In this document: positions 35,422-44,499 of the stretch, piece by piece
Numbering within the stretch: position 1 is the stretch's first letter
Layout: every line of letters begins with the position of its first letter
Assembly (NCBI RefSeq): GCF_019285735.1
Contig: NZ_CP079107.1
Location: forward strand, 2,356,001 to 2,420,000
Direction of reading: 5' to 3'
Source: Paeniglutamicibacter sp. Y32M11
GTDB taxonomy: Bacteria; Actinomycetota; Actinomycetes; Actinomycetales; Micrococcaceae
DNA: 64,000 bases
Translations under genes and position numbers: made by a program
Notes under the pieces: model-generated
Database searches by the model: none
What the model was told of the DNA's origin: nothing
What the model saw: only the letters and a program-made list of their open reading frames with translations

Positions 35422-37223
35422 GCACCCTGCTCTCTGGCTAGTCGGCGGACGGCCGCCGAATTTTTCTTCATGTCTGCAGCATCGTGTTCTGTCGGAACGT
35501 CTACTAGGTGGGAAAGGAATCGTTGCTTTTCGGTTTCCAGTAGCGCGGTGCAACGTGTGGACAATGAGTCCTTGGCTCGTTTTGTCAGTCGCCGTACGGC
35601 GTCCTCACCAAAGATCGCTTCGAGAAGTTTCTGGCCCACAACTGCTGACCCGCCAGCGATGCCAACTTCCAATCCCGTGAGTCCTGCGGTGGAGGCAAAT
35701 ACAACCACCATGAGGGCCACGGCCACGCCATTAACACCGAATGACACCATTCTCGCTGTCATCCGTTTACCGGCACCCTCGGTCCGAATGATCTCCATCA
35801 GATCTCCCTGCCACGCGCGCACCTCAGCGGCCACGTGTTCTGAGAACCGCGGCGAGAGCGAACTTAAATTAGCGGCAGCCGCAAGTGACTTACCCGCCGG
35901 ATCCGCACGCCAACGCTCCTCGGTGGTCTCGCTGGCCTTGGCTGCTTGATCCACCACCACAGCGTGAAGACCCGTCTCAATCGCAGCAGCCACGGTGGTG
36001 ACCGGCTTGGGTTTGCCGGTGAAGAATGCACCAACTCTGTCGCGCAAGCGTCCAATTCCCGATTCCAAGGATCTGAAGAATTCTCCCGTTCCCACAAAAT
36101 CCTGCCATCGGGCAAGAACTTCGCCCCTGAGCAAGGTGCCATCTTGGACACTGACAAGAATTTCCTCGTGGGCTTGTTCAAATGCTTCATGCGCAAATTG
36201 CGCCAACCGCGCTCCGTTTGATTCTTGCTCCACCATGGCTTGGGAAATGGCGTCGCCTCGGTCAGCAAGATGGGCCAACACCCCGGCAAGGGTTTGCCTG
36301 GCAACTGCCGCCCTGGATTCGCTGTCAGCGGCGAGATAACCCAGCCACTGCTTCAACGGCGCCACGGAGCTAGGCGGAAGCATGTCTAATTCGTCGAGAG
36401 TCACCTCAGGAACAACAAAGAGCTGCGCGCTATCGAGGCCTTCACGTCCCAGCATTCCCCGTAGGTCTTTGGCTATTTCCTCTTCGACGCCCACCGGCAC
36501 ACGGTCAAGGACCACGGCTACAGTAATATTTCGCCCGGCTGCATCGGAAAGTAGCTTCCATGGAACAGCATCGGCATACCGGTTGGCCGTGGTGACAAAG
36601 ATCCACAAGTCCGCAGCTGCCAGCAATTGTCCGGCTAGACGGCGATTTTCATCGGATATGGAATCTACGTCCGGAGCATCAAGTAGCGCTAATCCTCGGG
36701 GAACCGCATCATCTTGGAGGAGGATAATCGAATCGGTGAGCTTGGCATCCGGCGTAGCGCCTACCTGCGACGCTGAAATCTCATGACCCGTGCCGACAGC
36801 CGTTCCAGTAATGCGGCGGAGCCCAGGCAAGATCCGTTGGTTCTCCAGCCAAGGCAGATCTAGTTTGTGGTGCAACAGGATGGGCTGTCGCGTTGTTGGC
36901 CGAATGGCACCAGCTCGCGTTACAGGATGGCCGACGAGAGCATTAACGAGTGTTGATTTGCCTGCGCCCGTGGAACCTCCGACCACCGCTAATAATGGAG
37001 CGTCCAGGCTTCGGTATCGCGGCAAAATGTAGTCATCAAGTTGTTCTACCGCGGTACGAACATTTTCGCGTACTTCCTCGACGCCGGCGATATTCAGCGG
37101 AAGAACTCCTGCCGCGAGATTTTTCCTGACGGCGGTTAGTAGGTTGATGGCTTCCATGTCAGCGGGCATTGCTTCGCCGAGTGGCGCACTTTCCGATTCA
37201 GAGCCATTACTAGTAGTCACCAC
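35418..37223 (-). CDS. Membrane-associated dynamin-like GTPase, first of a pair
   Basis: The protein begins with a helical stretch, then a P-loop GGSTGAGKSTLVNALVG, a switch threonine in RPTTRQPILL and a G3 motif LLDAPDVDSISDENR. The G4 position reads VVLDRVP rather than NKxD, so guanine recognition may be unusual. A pair of hydrophobic segments sits near residues 520-550. The start is uncertain: the frame stays open through the tRNA-Glu genes, which cannot be coding. GTG at 37223 and ATG at 37169 or 37157 are the best options. It is translationally coupled to the second GTPase, so they probably act as a complex at the membrane. Confidence 0.75.
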   Translation of the reverse strand: MVTTSNGSESESAPLGEAMPADMEAINLLTAVRKNLAAGVLPLNIAGVEEVRENVRTAVEQLDDYILPRYRSLDAPLLAVVGGSTGAGKSTLVNALVGHPVTRAGAIRPTTRQPILLHHKLDLPWLENQRILPGLRRITGTAVGTGHEISASQVGATPDAKLTDSIILLQDDAVPRGLALLDAPDVDSISDENRRLAGQLLAAADLWIFVTTANRYADAVPWKLLSDAAGRNITVAVVLDRVPVGVEEEIAKDLRGMLGREGLDSAQLFVVPEVTLDELDMLPPSSVAPLKQWLGYLAADSESRAAVARQTLAGVLAHLADRGDAISQAMVEQESNGARLAQFAHEAFEQAHEEILVSVQDGTLLRGEVLARWQDFVGTGEFFRSLESGIGRLRDRVGAFFTGKPKPVTTVAAAIETGLHAVVVDQAAKASETTEERWRADPAGKSLAAAANLSSLSPRFSEHVAAEVRAWQGDLMEIIRTEGAGKRMTARMVSFGVNGVAVALMVVVFASTAGLTGLEVGIAGGSAVVGQKLLEAIFGEDAVRRLTKRAKDSLSTRCTALLETEKQRFLSHLVDVPTEHDAADMKKNSAAVRRLAREQGA

Positions 37224-37343
37224 TACATCATGCCAAAGACTTGCCTGATTTATCCGCAAGGCTACCCGAGTCATTTTCGGGGACAGATCATGTCGGCTTA
37301 AAAACAAATGGCTCCAAACAAGGTTTGGAACCATTTGTGCTTG

Positions 37344-37416
37344 TGACCCCAACGGGATTCGAACCCGTGTTACCGCCGTGAGAGGGCAGCGTACTAGGCC
37401 GCTATACGATGGGGCC
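37344..37416 (-). tRNA. tRNA-Glu (CTC), copy 1
   Basis: The 73-base cloverleaf has the acceptor pair GGCCCCA/TGGGGTC (one G-T), discriminator A, anticodon CTC and the TTCGAAT T-loop. The CCA end is not encoded. It is identical over its whole length to the copy at 37466-37538. Confidence 0.93.
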
Positions 37417-37465
37417 GTATAGCTGTAACGTTTTAGGACTGTTACCGTCCGATTCATCTGAATCG

Positions 37466-37538
37466 TGACCCCAACGGGATTCGAACCCGTGTTACCGCCG
37501 TGAGAGGGCAGCGTACTAGGCCGCTATACGATGGGGCC
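37466..37538 (-). tRNA. tRNA-Glu (CTC), copy 2
   Basis: This is the second identical 73-base tRNA-Glu with anticodon CTC. It lies 49 bases upstream of copy 1 on the minus strand, so both are likely cut from one transcript. Confidence 0.93.
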
Positions 37539-37606
37539 GTATGCTTTGCGCGGAGGACTTACGCCCTCCACGCAAACCGGTCCTCGCTTTCGCGAAGACC
37601 GTGACG

Positions 37607-37678
37607 CTGGGGTACCAGGACTCGAACCTAGAATGTTGGTACCAGAAACCAGTGTGTTGCCAATTACACCATACCCCA
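37607..37678 (-). tRNA. tRNA-Gln (CTG)
   Basis: The 72-base cloverleaf pairs TGGGGTA with TACCCCA, ends in discriminator G and has the anticodon loop TTCTGGT, giving CTG. It lies 68 bases upstream of the tRNA-Glu pair on the same strand. In bacteria lacking GlnRS it would be charged by GltX and amidated by GatCAB; gltX lies next door. Confidence 0.9.
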
Positions 37679-37922
37679 CAGCGTTGATTCGCTCTCCAAC
37701 TTCCTTTCGAAAGCTTTCCTGCGCCTCAGCACGAGAAATAACTATACAGTCGGATCTGCATAAAGTACAAATCGGCGGATCACTTGGACTGGCAACCCCC
37801 AAAAACCCCGTACTTACAGCGATCCGAGCGGCAAATCGGTGACTATTCTCGGGTCTTTCAGGTGATCTTGTTTTGTGATCTGGCGCACGAATTCGCGCAA
37901 ATTTCTAGAGGGCTCGGCGCAT

Positions 37923-37940
37923 CCGCACTGGTCAGTGCGG
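37923..37940. promoter_or_regulatory. Perfect 18-base dyad, possible regulator site
   Basis: CCGCACTG and CAGTGCGG are perfect inverted halves with a two-base centre. The centre is too short for a hairpin loop, so a DNA-binding dimer site is likelier than a terminator. Confidence 0.4.
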
Positions 37941-37985
37941 CGATCACTGAACGACCGTGAATAACTAGGATCCTGTCCCCGCCAC

Positions 37986-38020
37986 GTGAGTGTCAGTTTG
38001 CCTGGCGAGCTGACACTCAC
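37986..38020. repeat. Eleven-base inverted repeat
   Basis: GTGAGTGTCAG and CTGACACTCAC pair perfectly across a 13-base loop. The loop size allows a hairpin, but no T-run follows on either strand. Confidence 0.4.
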
Positions 38021-38359
38021 GCGGTTGATCGTCCGCGGGACCCGATCCCTCGACGCCCGCTTCCAGCTGCTCAAGCTTGAACTCGCGCGCCAATGCATCG
38101 ACGTAAGTGATGCCATCTGGCGTCGGTCACTAAAACGTCAATCCCTTGCGGAGAAACCCGCTCGCGCCGCTGACGGTGCCTTGCTGTAGGACCATGAAGA
38201 TCGCCTTGGTCTCGCAATGGCCTTCTTTACGGCCCGGAACACTATGCCTTGGATCAGTGAGTATCGGGAAGATCCGAAAATCCGCACCAGAGATTGCATG
38301 AAAAGCGGCAGTCACCAAGGTTTTTCTTGTGCTTCTCCTTCTATGCCGAGGAGAAAGAA

Positions 38360-38407
38360 AAGCCCCAGCCCACCTGCGAATCGATATTCGTAGGTGGGCT
38401 GGGGCTT
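38360..38407 (-). terminator. Strong terminator after gltX
   Basis: Two 22-base arms pair with one mismatch around a four-base loop. The hairpin begins 37 bases past the gltX stop and has T-rich sequence beyond it on the minus strand. Confidence 0.85.
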
Positions 38408-38443
38408 AGTTCTCGATATTGGTGTTGGTGATGGCTTCTTTAG

Positions 38444-39949
38444 CTATCGGGTGGCGCGGAAGGCGCGCACCCGGTTCAGTGAAGACTCTTTGCCAAGAAT
38501 GACCATCGACTCGAACAGTGGCGGTGAAATACGCTTTCCCGAAACTGCGGTGCGAATCGGACCAAAAGCGTGGCGGGGCTTAACGCCCATTCCTTCCACC
38601 AATGCCGACTTCAAGACGTCCTGAAGGGTCTCGGCATCCCATCGCGCGGCAGACTCCAGCGCTTCGATGCCCGCGTCAAGAATCTCTGCCGTGTTTTCCG
38701 GCAGTCCCTTCAGGGCATCGGCGGCCGGCTCGATTGCAGAGTCCTCTGTGAAGAGGAACTCAAGCATTTCTGGCGCCTCACCGAGCAGCGTGATGCGTTC
38801 CTGTACAAGCGGGGCTGCTTCCGAGAGAATTTCATTCTCTCGATCACTCAGCTGCTCCCCCACCAAGTTATTGGCCTGGAGGTACGGGATTAGACGGTTG
38901 CGGAAGTCTTCTGCCTCGAGCATACGAACATGGGTGCCGTTGATAGCTTCAGCCTTCTTGATATCAAAGCGCGCCGGGTTGGAAAGCACGTTATGGACAT
39001 CAAATGCTTCGATGAGCTGGTCTCGGGTGAAGATGTCTTCATCCGCACTGAGTGACCAACCAAGCAAAGAAAGGTAATTCAGAAGGCCTTCCGGAATGAA
39101 TCCGCGATCGCGGTGCAGGAAGAGGCTGGATTCCGGATCACGCTTTGAAAGCTTCTTGTTGCCTTGGCCCATAACGTATGGCAGGTGACCGAACAGTGGC
39201 ATGTACTCGGCCACTCCCACGTCGATCAAAGCGCGGTATAGGGCAATCTGACGTGGAGTGGAAGAGAGCAAGTCTTCACCGCGCAGCACGTGGGTAATGC
39301 CCATCAAGGCATCATCTACGGGATTAACGAGCGTGTAGAGCGGCTGCCCGTTAGCACGAACCACAACGAAGTCAGGAACAGATCCCGCCTTGAAGGTGAT
39401 CTCCCCGCGCACGACGTCGGTGAACGTCAAATCTTCATCCGGCATGCGCACCCGCAACACGGGATCGCGACCCTCTGCACGGTATCCGGCAATCTGGTCT
39501 TCGCTTAGCTCGCGGTCAAATCCGTCGTAGCCCAGTTTCGGGTCGCGGCCGGAGGCCTTGTGGCGGGCTTCCACTTCTTCTGGAGTAGAGAACGACTCGT
39601 AGAGGTGGCCCGCTGCGCGAAGTTTGGCGATGACGTCGGCGTAGATGTCACCACGCTGGGACTGGCGGTACGGTTCGTGTGGGCCACCAACGTTAACGCC
39701 CTCATCCCAGGTGATACCCAGCCAGTCCAAGGCGTCTAGCAACTGGTTGTAGCTTTCCTCGGAGTCGCGCTTGGCGTCGGTGTCTTCAATGCGGAAAATC
39801 ATTTTTCCGCCGGTGTGGCGCGCATAGGCCCAGTTAAACAGGGCTGTACGAATCAGGCCAACGTGCGGGGTGCCGGTCGGAGACGGGCAGAAGCGTACGC
39901 GGACGGGGGTTTCATCGGTCACGGTGGGAATGAGGGATACATCAGTCAT
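38444..39949 (-). CDS. gltX: Glutamyl-tRNA synthetase
   Basis: GltX charges tRNA-Glu and, in bacteria without GlnRS, probably also mischarges tRNA-Gln for later amidation. The 501-residue class I synthetase shows [20 protein letters not shown] (HIGH motif as HVGL), [15 protein letters not shown], a cysteine-poor catalytic domain and [10 protein letters not shown] (KMSKS equivalent as KLSKR). The length is normal. Whether it is discriminating or not cannot be judged without alignment of the anticodon-binding domain. Its neighbours upstream are two tRNA-Glu genes and a tRNA-Gln, a functional grouping worth noting. Confidence 0.95.
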   Translation of the reverse strand: MTDVSLIPTVTDETPVRVRFCPSPTGTPHVGLIRTALFNWAYARHTGGKMIFRIEDTDAKRDSEESYNQLLDALDWLGITWDEGVNVGGPHEPYRQSQRGDIYADVIAKLRAAGHLYESFSTPEEVEARHKASGRDPKLGYDGFDRELSEDQIAGYRAEGRDPVLRVRMPDEDLTFTDVVRGEITFKAGSVPDFVVVRANGQPLYTLVNPVDDALMGITHVLRGEDLLSSTPRQIALYRALIDVGVAEYMPLFGHLPYVMGQGNKKLSKRDPESSLFLHRDRGFIPEGLLNYLSLLGWSLSADEDIFTRDQLIEAFDVHNVLSNPARFDIKKAEAINGTHVRMLEAEDFRNRLIPYLQANNLVGEQLSDRENEILSEAAPLVQERITLLGEAPEMLEFLFTEDSAIEPAADALKGLPENTAEILDAGIEALESAARWDAETLQDVLKSALVEGMGVKPRHAFGPIRTAVSGKRISPPLFESMVILGKESSLNRVRAFRATR

Positions 39950-40020
39950 GATGTACCCATTCTATGCCGCCAGTTCGCTCGGCCCGTCAAGAGAGTACAG
40001 GCGGCCTGTCGGTAAAGCAC

Positions 40021-40063
40021 GTTAGGCGCTTTCGTCCCCTACTCGGGGATGAAAGCGCCTAAC
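40021..40063 (-). terminator. Terminator after the FAH-family gene
   Basis: Nineteen-base arms pair with one mismatch and a five-base loop, 34 bases after the stop of the FAH-family gene and before the gltX start. Confidence 0.8.
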
Positions 40064-40097
40064 CTCTTAGTTCAATCTATGGCTCTATTTCAAAGAT

Positions 40098-40859
40098 TTA
40101 GCGACGGAAGGTGTTGCTCAAAGTTCCGATGCCTTCGATCTCAATTTCCACGCGCTGACCGTCAACCACTTCGCCAACACCTGCAGGTGTGCCGGTGAGG
40201 ATCACATCGCCCGGAAGCAGAGTGAAGGCGGCCGAAGCATAGGCAACCAGATCGTTGACGCCCCACACCATTTCCGAGGTGTTGCCGTCCTGGACCACAA
40301 CGCCGTCAAGGCGGGTCATCAATTGAGTGTCCTCGTGATCAAGCTCGGTCTGGATCCATGGACCCAGCGGGCACGAGCCGTCCCAGCCCTTAGCGCGGGC
40401 CCACTGACCATCTGTTCGCTGGGCGTCGCGCGCGGTCAGATCGTTGGCAATCGTGTAACCAAAAATCACATCCTGGGCTTTGTCGGCCGGAACGTCCTTG
40501 CAAATACGTCCAATAACAACTGCCAGCTCGCCCTCATAGGATATTTCCTCCGAGAAGCTGGGCAATGTGATTGGGTCACCGGTTCCAACCACCGCCGTGT
40601 TGGGCTTCAGGAACATCAGTGGTTCGGGCGGAACCTCGTTACCCAATTCTGCCGCGTGGTCTGCATAGGTACGCCCGAAGCACACCACCTTTGAGCGCGG
40701 AATGATTGGGGCGAGCAACCTGACGTCTTCAAGCTTGTGCTTGACGCCGGTTGGCTTGATTCCTTGGAAGAACGGGTCGCCGGCGATGACGAGAACCTCG
40801 CCATCCTCCACGACGCCGTACATGGGGTCACTGTCAACGACAAAACGAGCAATACGCAT
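40098..40859 (-). CDS. Fumarylacetoacetate hydrolase family protein
   Basis: The 253-residue protein has the FAH fold features: CFGRTYADHAAELG, LMFLKPNTAVVGTGDPI, the metal-binding EISYEGELAVVIGR glutamates, NDLTARDAQ (aspartate ligand) and the C-terminal LLPGDVILTGTPAGVG. Family members hydrolyse or decarboxylate acylpyruvates and related 2-oxo acids; several actinobacterial ones are of the YcgM/oxaloacetate-decarboxylase type. The substrate is not defined here. It lies just downstream of galE (three-base gap), but the two are not an obvious pathway. Confidence 0.88.
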   Translation of the reverse strand: MRIARFVVDSDPMYGVVEDGEVLVIAGDPFFQGIKPTGVKHKLEDVRLLAPIIPRSKVVCFGRTYADHAAELGNEVPPEPLMFLKPNTAVVGTGDPITLPSFSEEISYEGELAVVIGRICKDVPADKAQDVIFGYTIANDLTARDAQRTDGQWARAKGWDGSCPLGPWIQTELDHEDTQLMTRLDGVVVQDGNTSEMVWGVNDLVAYASAAFTLLPGDVILTGTPAGVGEVVDGQRVEIEIEGIGTLSNTFRR

Positions 40860-40862
40860 GGT

Positions 40863-41978
40863 TTACAGCTTAGTGGCTTTGTGGCTACTAGATGCCCGTT
40901 GTGCCGCCGAGGCCTTAGCCACATCTTCTTCACTTTGATCCTCGTCATCTACGCCATCGGATTCTTCGTCTGGATATCCGGTGGGGTTTGCTGACTGCCA
41001 TCGCCACATGTCTTCAACCATTTGTTCGAGACCACGTTCGGCCTTCCACCCAATTTCTTCACGGGCCAAGGTTGGATCAGCGTAGCTTGCGGCGACGTCC
41101 CCCGGGCGTCGGTCAACAATGTCGTACGGAACTTCTTTCTCGGAGATACGAGCGAAGGCCTGGATAACTTCCAGTACCGAAGAACCGTTGCCCGTGCCCA
41201 GGTTCCACGCATGTAGCCCACCATGATCCTGCAAGTATTCCAAGGCTGCTAGGTGGCCAGCCCCAAGATCCAAAACGTGAATGTAGTCGCGAACACCAGT
41301 GCCATCCGGAGTTGGGTAGTCTCCACCAAAGACGTTGACTTTTTCTCGTACACCAACGGCTACCTGGGCGATAAAGGGCATGAGGTTATTTGGAGTACCC
41401 TGGGGGTCTTCACCGATACGGCCAGACTCATGTGAGCCAACCGGATTAAAGTAGCGCAATTTAGCAATCGACCACCGTGAATCAGAGGCTGCGAGATCAT
41501 CAAGCATGTACTCAATGTGAAGCTTGGTGCGTCCATAGGGGTTGGTTGCAGAAAGGGCGGTGGATTCGTTGATGGGAAGCTCGACGGTATCCCCGTAAAC
41601 CGTGGCCGAGGAACTGAAGACCAGCGTTCGAACCCCGTGCTCATCCATCGCTTCGAGCAAGTTCAGGGTTCCGGTGACGTTGTTGCGGTAGTACGTCAAC
41701 GGCTTGGAAACCGATTCTCCGACCGCCTTGAGGCCAGCAAAATGTATGACGGCTTCGGGTTTCGCCGCAGCTAAGACCTCGGCAACACGTTCCTGATCTA
41801 ATAGGTCACCAACATGTAGGTGGGCTCGCTGCCCCGTGAGCTCGGCAACACGCCGCAGCGCTTCGGGCGAGGAGTTACTCAAATTATCGAGGACGTGAAC
41901 TTGGTGCCCTTCTTCCAGAAGCAACAAGACTGTGTGGGAGCCGATGTAGCCGGCGCCGCCGGTGACCAAAATTCTCAT
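40863..41978 (-). CDS. galE: UDP-glucose 4-epimerase
   Basis: GalE interconverts UDP-glucose and UDP-galactose. The extended SDR protein has MRILVTGGAGYIGSHTVLLL (NAD loop), VFSSSATVYGDTV, NPYGRTKLHIEYML (YxxxK) and NLGTGNGSSVLEVI. ATG at 41978 is preferred over one 30 bases upstream because the family starts there. After the epimerase domain ends, about 40 extra residues rich in Asp, Glu, Ser and Ala (DEESDGVDDEDQSEED) form a charged tail not usual for GalE. UDP-galactose could feed the wall or Stealth-locus polymers. Confidence 0.93.
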   Translation of the reverse strand: MRILVTGGAGYIGSHTVLLLLEEGHQVHVLDNLSNSSPEALRRVAELTGQRAHLHVGDLLDQERVAEVLAAAKPEAVIHFAGLKAVGESVSKPLTYYRNNVTGTLNLLEAMDEHGVRTLVFSSSATVYGDTVELPINESTALSATNPYGRTKLHIEYMLDDLAASDSRWSIAKLRYFNPVGSHESGRIGEDPQGTPNNLMPFIAQVAVGVREKVNVFGGDYPTPDGTGVRDYIHVLDLGAGHLAALEYLQDHGGLHAWNLGTGNGSSVLEVIQAFARISEKEVPYDIVDRRPGDVAASYADPTLAREEIGWKAERGLEQMVEDMWRWQSANPTGYPDEESDGVDDEDQSEEDVAKASAAQRASSSHKATKL

Positions 41979-42016
41979 GGACCCTAGTCTACGGAGAATA
42001 CCTCGCATTCCCTTTA

Positions 42017-42064
42017 TATCGGGTAGGGGAAGGAATTCTTAAGAATTCCTTCCCCTACCCGATA
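42017..42064 (-). terminator. Forty-eight-base perfect palindrome, terminator after ilvE
   Basis: The 24-base arms match perfectly with no spacer and would fold with a TTAA tip. It begins 13 bases past the ilvE stop. The outer bases are A and T on both ends, so it can act in both directions. Confidence 0.8.
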
Positions 42065-42076
42065 ATGACGATGTGG

Positions 42077-43171
42077 TTAGACCAAACGTTCAAGCCAGCC
42101 GTGGCGGTCTTCTACCGCTCCGGTTTGAATACCAAGCAATTCATCGCGCAGAGCCATGGTGATTGCACCTGCGACTGCTTCCGGATCGCCGATGAGCTCG
42201 TCGCCGTTCTTCAACACACCTATTGGTGTGATGACTGCGGCTGTGCCGCAAGCGAAGACCTCAGCAATGTCTCCGTTGGCGATACCTTCACGCCATTCCC
42301 CCAAGGTGATGGTGCGTTCCTCAACTTCGAGCCCACGATCTTGTGCCAATTGAATGATCGAGGAACGAGTAATTCCTTCAAGGATGGTGCCGGTCAGCCG
42401 CGGTGTGACAAGCTTTCCGCTCTTCATCACGAAGAAGACGTTCATGCCCCCAAGTTCCTCAACGGCCTCATTGTTGAATGGGTCAAGGAAGAGCACTTGC
42501 TTGCAACCGTTTTGTTCGGCTTCGAGTTGGGCAATTAAGGATGCAGCATAGTTTCCGCCACACTTCGCCGAACCGGTGCCGCCACGGCCGGCACGAGCGT
42601 AATTATGGGAAACCCAGATACCTACTGGCTTCAGCTCACCGCCAAAGTAGTTTCCTGCGGGGGAAGCGATGACTCGGTAGGAGACGTTTCGAGCTGCGCG
42701 AACACCCAGGAATGCTTCGGTGGCAATCATGAAGGGGCGGAGGTAGAGAGCCTCCCCTTCGCCGTTGGGAACCCACTGAACGTCTGCGCGCACCAAGTTC
42801 CGCAACGAATCGACAAAGACGTCCTCATCAAGCTGCGGGAGAGCTAGCCGCTCGGCCGAACGGTTCAACCGGGCCGCATTGGCATGTGGGCGGAACGTCC
42901 AGACGCTGCCATCAGCATGTCGGTATGCCTTGAGGCCTTCAAAGATTTCTTGGCCGTAATGCAGAACCGAGGCGGCTGGGTCCATGGCAATCGGACCGTA
43001 TGGCTCGATGCGGGCGTTGCTCCAGGTACCTGTGGAGTCTTCAGCTGTCGCTGCCCAATCAATGACGGCCGTGTGGTCGGTGAAGAAATCCCCGAAACCC
43101 GGGTTGGCTAGTATTTCCGCGCGCTCCTGATCACTTTTTCGGTGTGTTGAGAGATCTTCAATGAATTCCAT
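42077..43171 (-). CDS. ilvE: Branched-chain amino acid aminotransferase
   Basis: IlvE carries out the last transamination of leucine, isoleucine and valine synthesis. The 364-residue fold-type IV protein shows SVLHYGQEIFEGLKAYRHADG, FRPHANAARLNRSAERL, GGTGSAKCGGNYAAS (with the PLP lysine), ELGGMNVFFV and VFACGTAAVITPIG. The ATG at 43171 starts a typical MEFIEDLSTH-type N-terminus. It follows leuB by 100 bases on the same strand, so the two may form one transcript that ends at the 48-base palindrome. Confidence 0.95.
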   Translation of the reverse strand: MEFIEDLSTHRKSDQERAEILANPGFGDFFTDHTAVIDWAATAEDSTGTWSNARIEPYGPIAMDPAASVLHYGQEIFEGLKAYRHADGSVWTFRPHANAARLNRSAERLALPQLDEDVFVDSLRNLVRADVQWVPNGEGEALYLRPFMIATEAFLGVRAARNVSYRVIASPAGNYFGGELKPVGIWVSHNYARAGRGGTGSAKCGGNYAASLIAQLEAEQNGCKQVLFLDPFNNEAVEELGGMNVFFVMKSGKLVTPRLTGTILEGITRSSIIQLAQDRGLEVEERTITLGEWREGIANGDIAEVFACGTAAVITPIGVLKNGDELIGDPEAVAGAITMALRDELLGIQTGAVEDRHGWLERLV

Positions 43172-43271
43172 GATGCCGTCAGGCTTCCTCTTCGACTGGG
43201 TATCAGTGCTGGCAAGCCCTAATGGACTTCCCAGCCTAAGATTTGATTTCTATATGAACCTACGTTCCACC

Positions 43272-44330
43272 CTAAGCCAGTGCGGCGATGATTGCATCGC
43301 CGATCTCGCTCGTGGTGCGCGGGTCGGTCATTTCATCACGCGATGCAATATCGCCTTCGACGGCTACCTCAACACGACGGGCCAGCTCTGGCAAGCCCAC
43401 ATGGTCGAGCAAGAGAGCCGTCGAGAGGATGGCAGCCGTCGGATCAGCCTTCTGCTGACCGGCAATATCCGGAGCAGATCCGTGTACCGGTTCAAACATG
43501 GAAGGTGCGGTGCGATCCATGTTGATGTTTCCAGAAGCCGCCAAGCCGATACCACCGGTGATGGCGCCAGCTTGGTCGGTCAAAATGTCACCGAAGAGAT
43601 TGTCGGTGACAATGACATCGAAGCGCGAGGGGTTAGTGGTCATGAAGATGGTTGCCGCATCCACGTGCAAGTAATCGTGAGTGACCTCGGGGAATTCTGG
43701 GGCGATGGCTTCCACCGCACGTCGCCATAGGTGTCCGGCGAAAACAAGGACATTGTGCTTGTGGACCAACGTCAGGTGCTTGCGTGGGCGATCATTAGCG
43801 CGGCGGAACGCATCGCGCACGACGCGCTCAACACCGTGTGCAGTGTTAATGGAAACTTCAGTGGCGATTTCATGAGGGGTCCCGGCACGAAGGACACCGC
43901 CGTTACCCACGTAAGGACCTTCGGTTCCTTCTCGTACCACGATGAAGTCAATCTCACCGGGATTGGCCAGCGGGCTCGGAACTCCTGGGTAAAGCTTGGA
44001 GGGGCGCAGGTTCACGAAGTGGTCAAGACTGAAGCGCAGCTTGAGAAGCATCTCTCGCTCGATCAAGCCCGAGGGGATCCGGCTGTCACCCGGTGCGGCA
44101 CCCACAGCGCCAAAGAGGATAGCGTCGTGGGAACGCAAGGCGGTGAGTGTCTCTTCGGGGAGCGTCTCACCGGTCTCAAGCCAGTGTTCGGCACCAAGTT
44201 TGTAGTTGGTCAACTTCAGGTTTACACCGGTGTTTACGGTGACCACCTGCAAGACCTTAACTGCTTCGGCAATGACTTCAGGACCAATGCCATCACCTGG
44301 AATGACGGCAATATTCAAGGATTCGCTCAT
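43272..44330 (-). CDS. leuB: 3-isopropylmalate dehydrogenase
   Basis: LeuB oxidises and decarboxylates 3-isopropylmalate in leucine synthesis. The 352-residue protein has [76 protein letters not shown] and the [17 protein letters not shown] cofactor block, which keeps the NAD-type pattern. It is separated from leuCD by over 11 kb here, but leuB is in the known LtbR regulon of Corynebacterium. An 18-base dyad lies upstream at 44414-44431. The ATG at 44330 has only a weak ribosome site. Confidence 0.95.
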   Translation of the reverse strand: MSESLNIAVIPGDGIGPEVIAEAVKVLQVVTVNTGVNLKLTNYKLGAEHWLETGETLPEETLTALRSHDAILFGAVGAAPGDSRIPSGLIEREMLLKLRFSLDHFVNLRPSKLYPGVPSPLANPGEIDFIVVREGTEGPYVGNGGVLRAGTPHEIATEVSINTAHGVERVVRDAFRRANDRPRKHLTLVHKHNVLVFAGHLWRRAVEAIAPEFPEVTHDYLHVDAATIFMTTNPSRFDVIVTDNLFGDILTDQAGAITGGIGLAASGNINMDRTAPSMFEPVHGSAPDIAGQQKADPTAAILSTALLLDHVGLPELARRVEVAVEGDIASRDEMTDPRTTSEIGDAIIAALA

Positions 44331-44413
44331 GACACATGAGTTTATCGACTCGTATCACTATGTGAGCAACCCGTCTCACAATATGGTCAACGGTGGTGAC
44401 GCTACCTCCAAAT

Positions 44414-44431
44414 CTCATGCCTTGGCATGAG
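44414..44431. promoter_or_regulatory. Perfect dyad upstream of leuB and the kinase gene
   Basis: CTCATGCC and GGCATGAG are perfect inverted halves around TT. The site lies in the divergent region between leuB and the histidine kinase and could be an operator for either. Confidence 0.4.
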
Positions 44432-44499
44432 TAACCGCGTGACAATTCACCGTAGGCTTGTTGCGAGAGACTCCTCCAAGATTTTTACCCAGGAAACGA

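Larger units (their letters stand above)
37679..38443. other. 765-base intergenic region with dyad sites
   Basis: No convincing gene is seen between tRNA-Gln and gltX. A plus-strand frame at 37986-38189 encodes 67 residues but matches nothing I recognise and has no good ribosome site. Two inverted repeats stand out: a perfect 18-base dyad at 37923-37940 and an 11-base inverted repeat at 37986-37996 / 38010-38020. The gltX terminator occupies 38360-38407. The rest may be decayed sequence. Confidence 0.5.

Noticed and set aside
37224-37457. Extension of the first GTPase gene through the tRNA-Glu genes
   Set aside because: The frame stays open only because the tRNA sequence has no stop in it. 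A protein cannot begin inside functional tRNA genes.
37986-38189. A 67-residue frame in the gap between tRNA-Gln and gltX
   Set aside because: There is no good ribosome site and no known domain, and it begins inside an inverted repeat.
43172-43271. A separate promoter or terminator between leuB and ilvE
   Set aside because: No hairpin or clear promoter motif is visible in these 100 bases.
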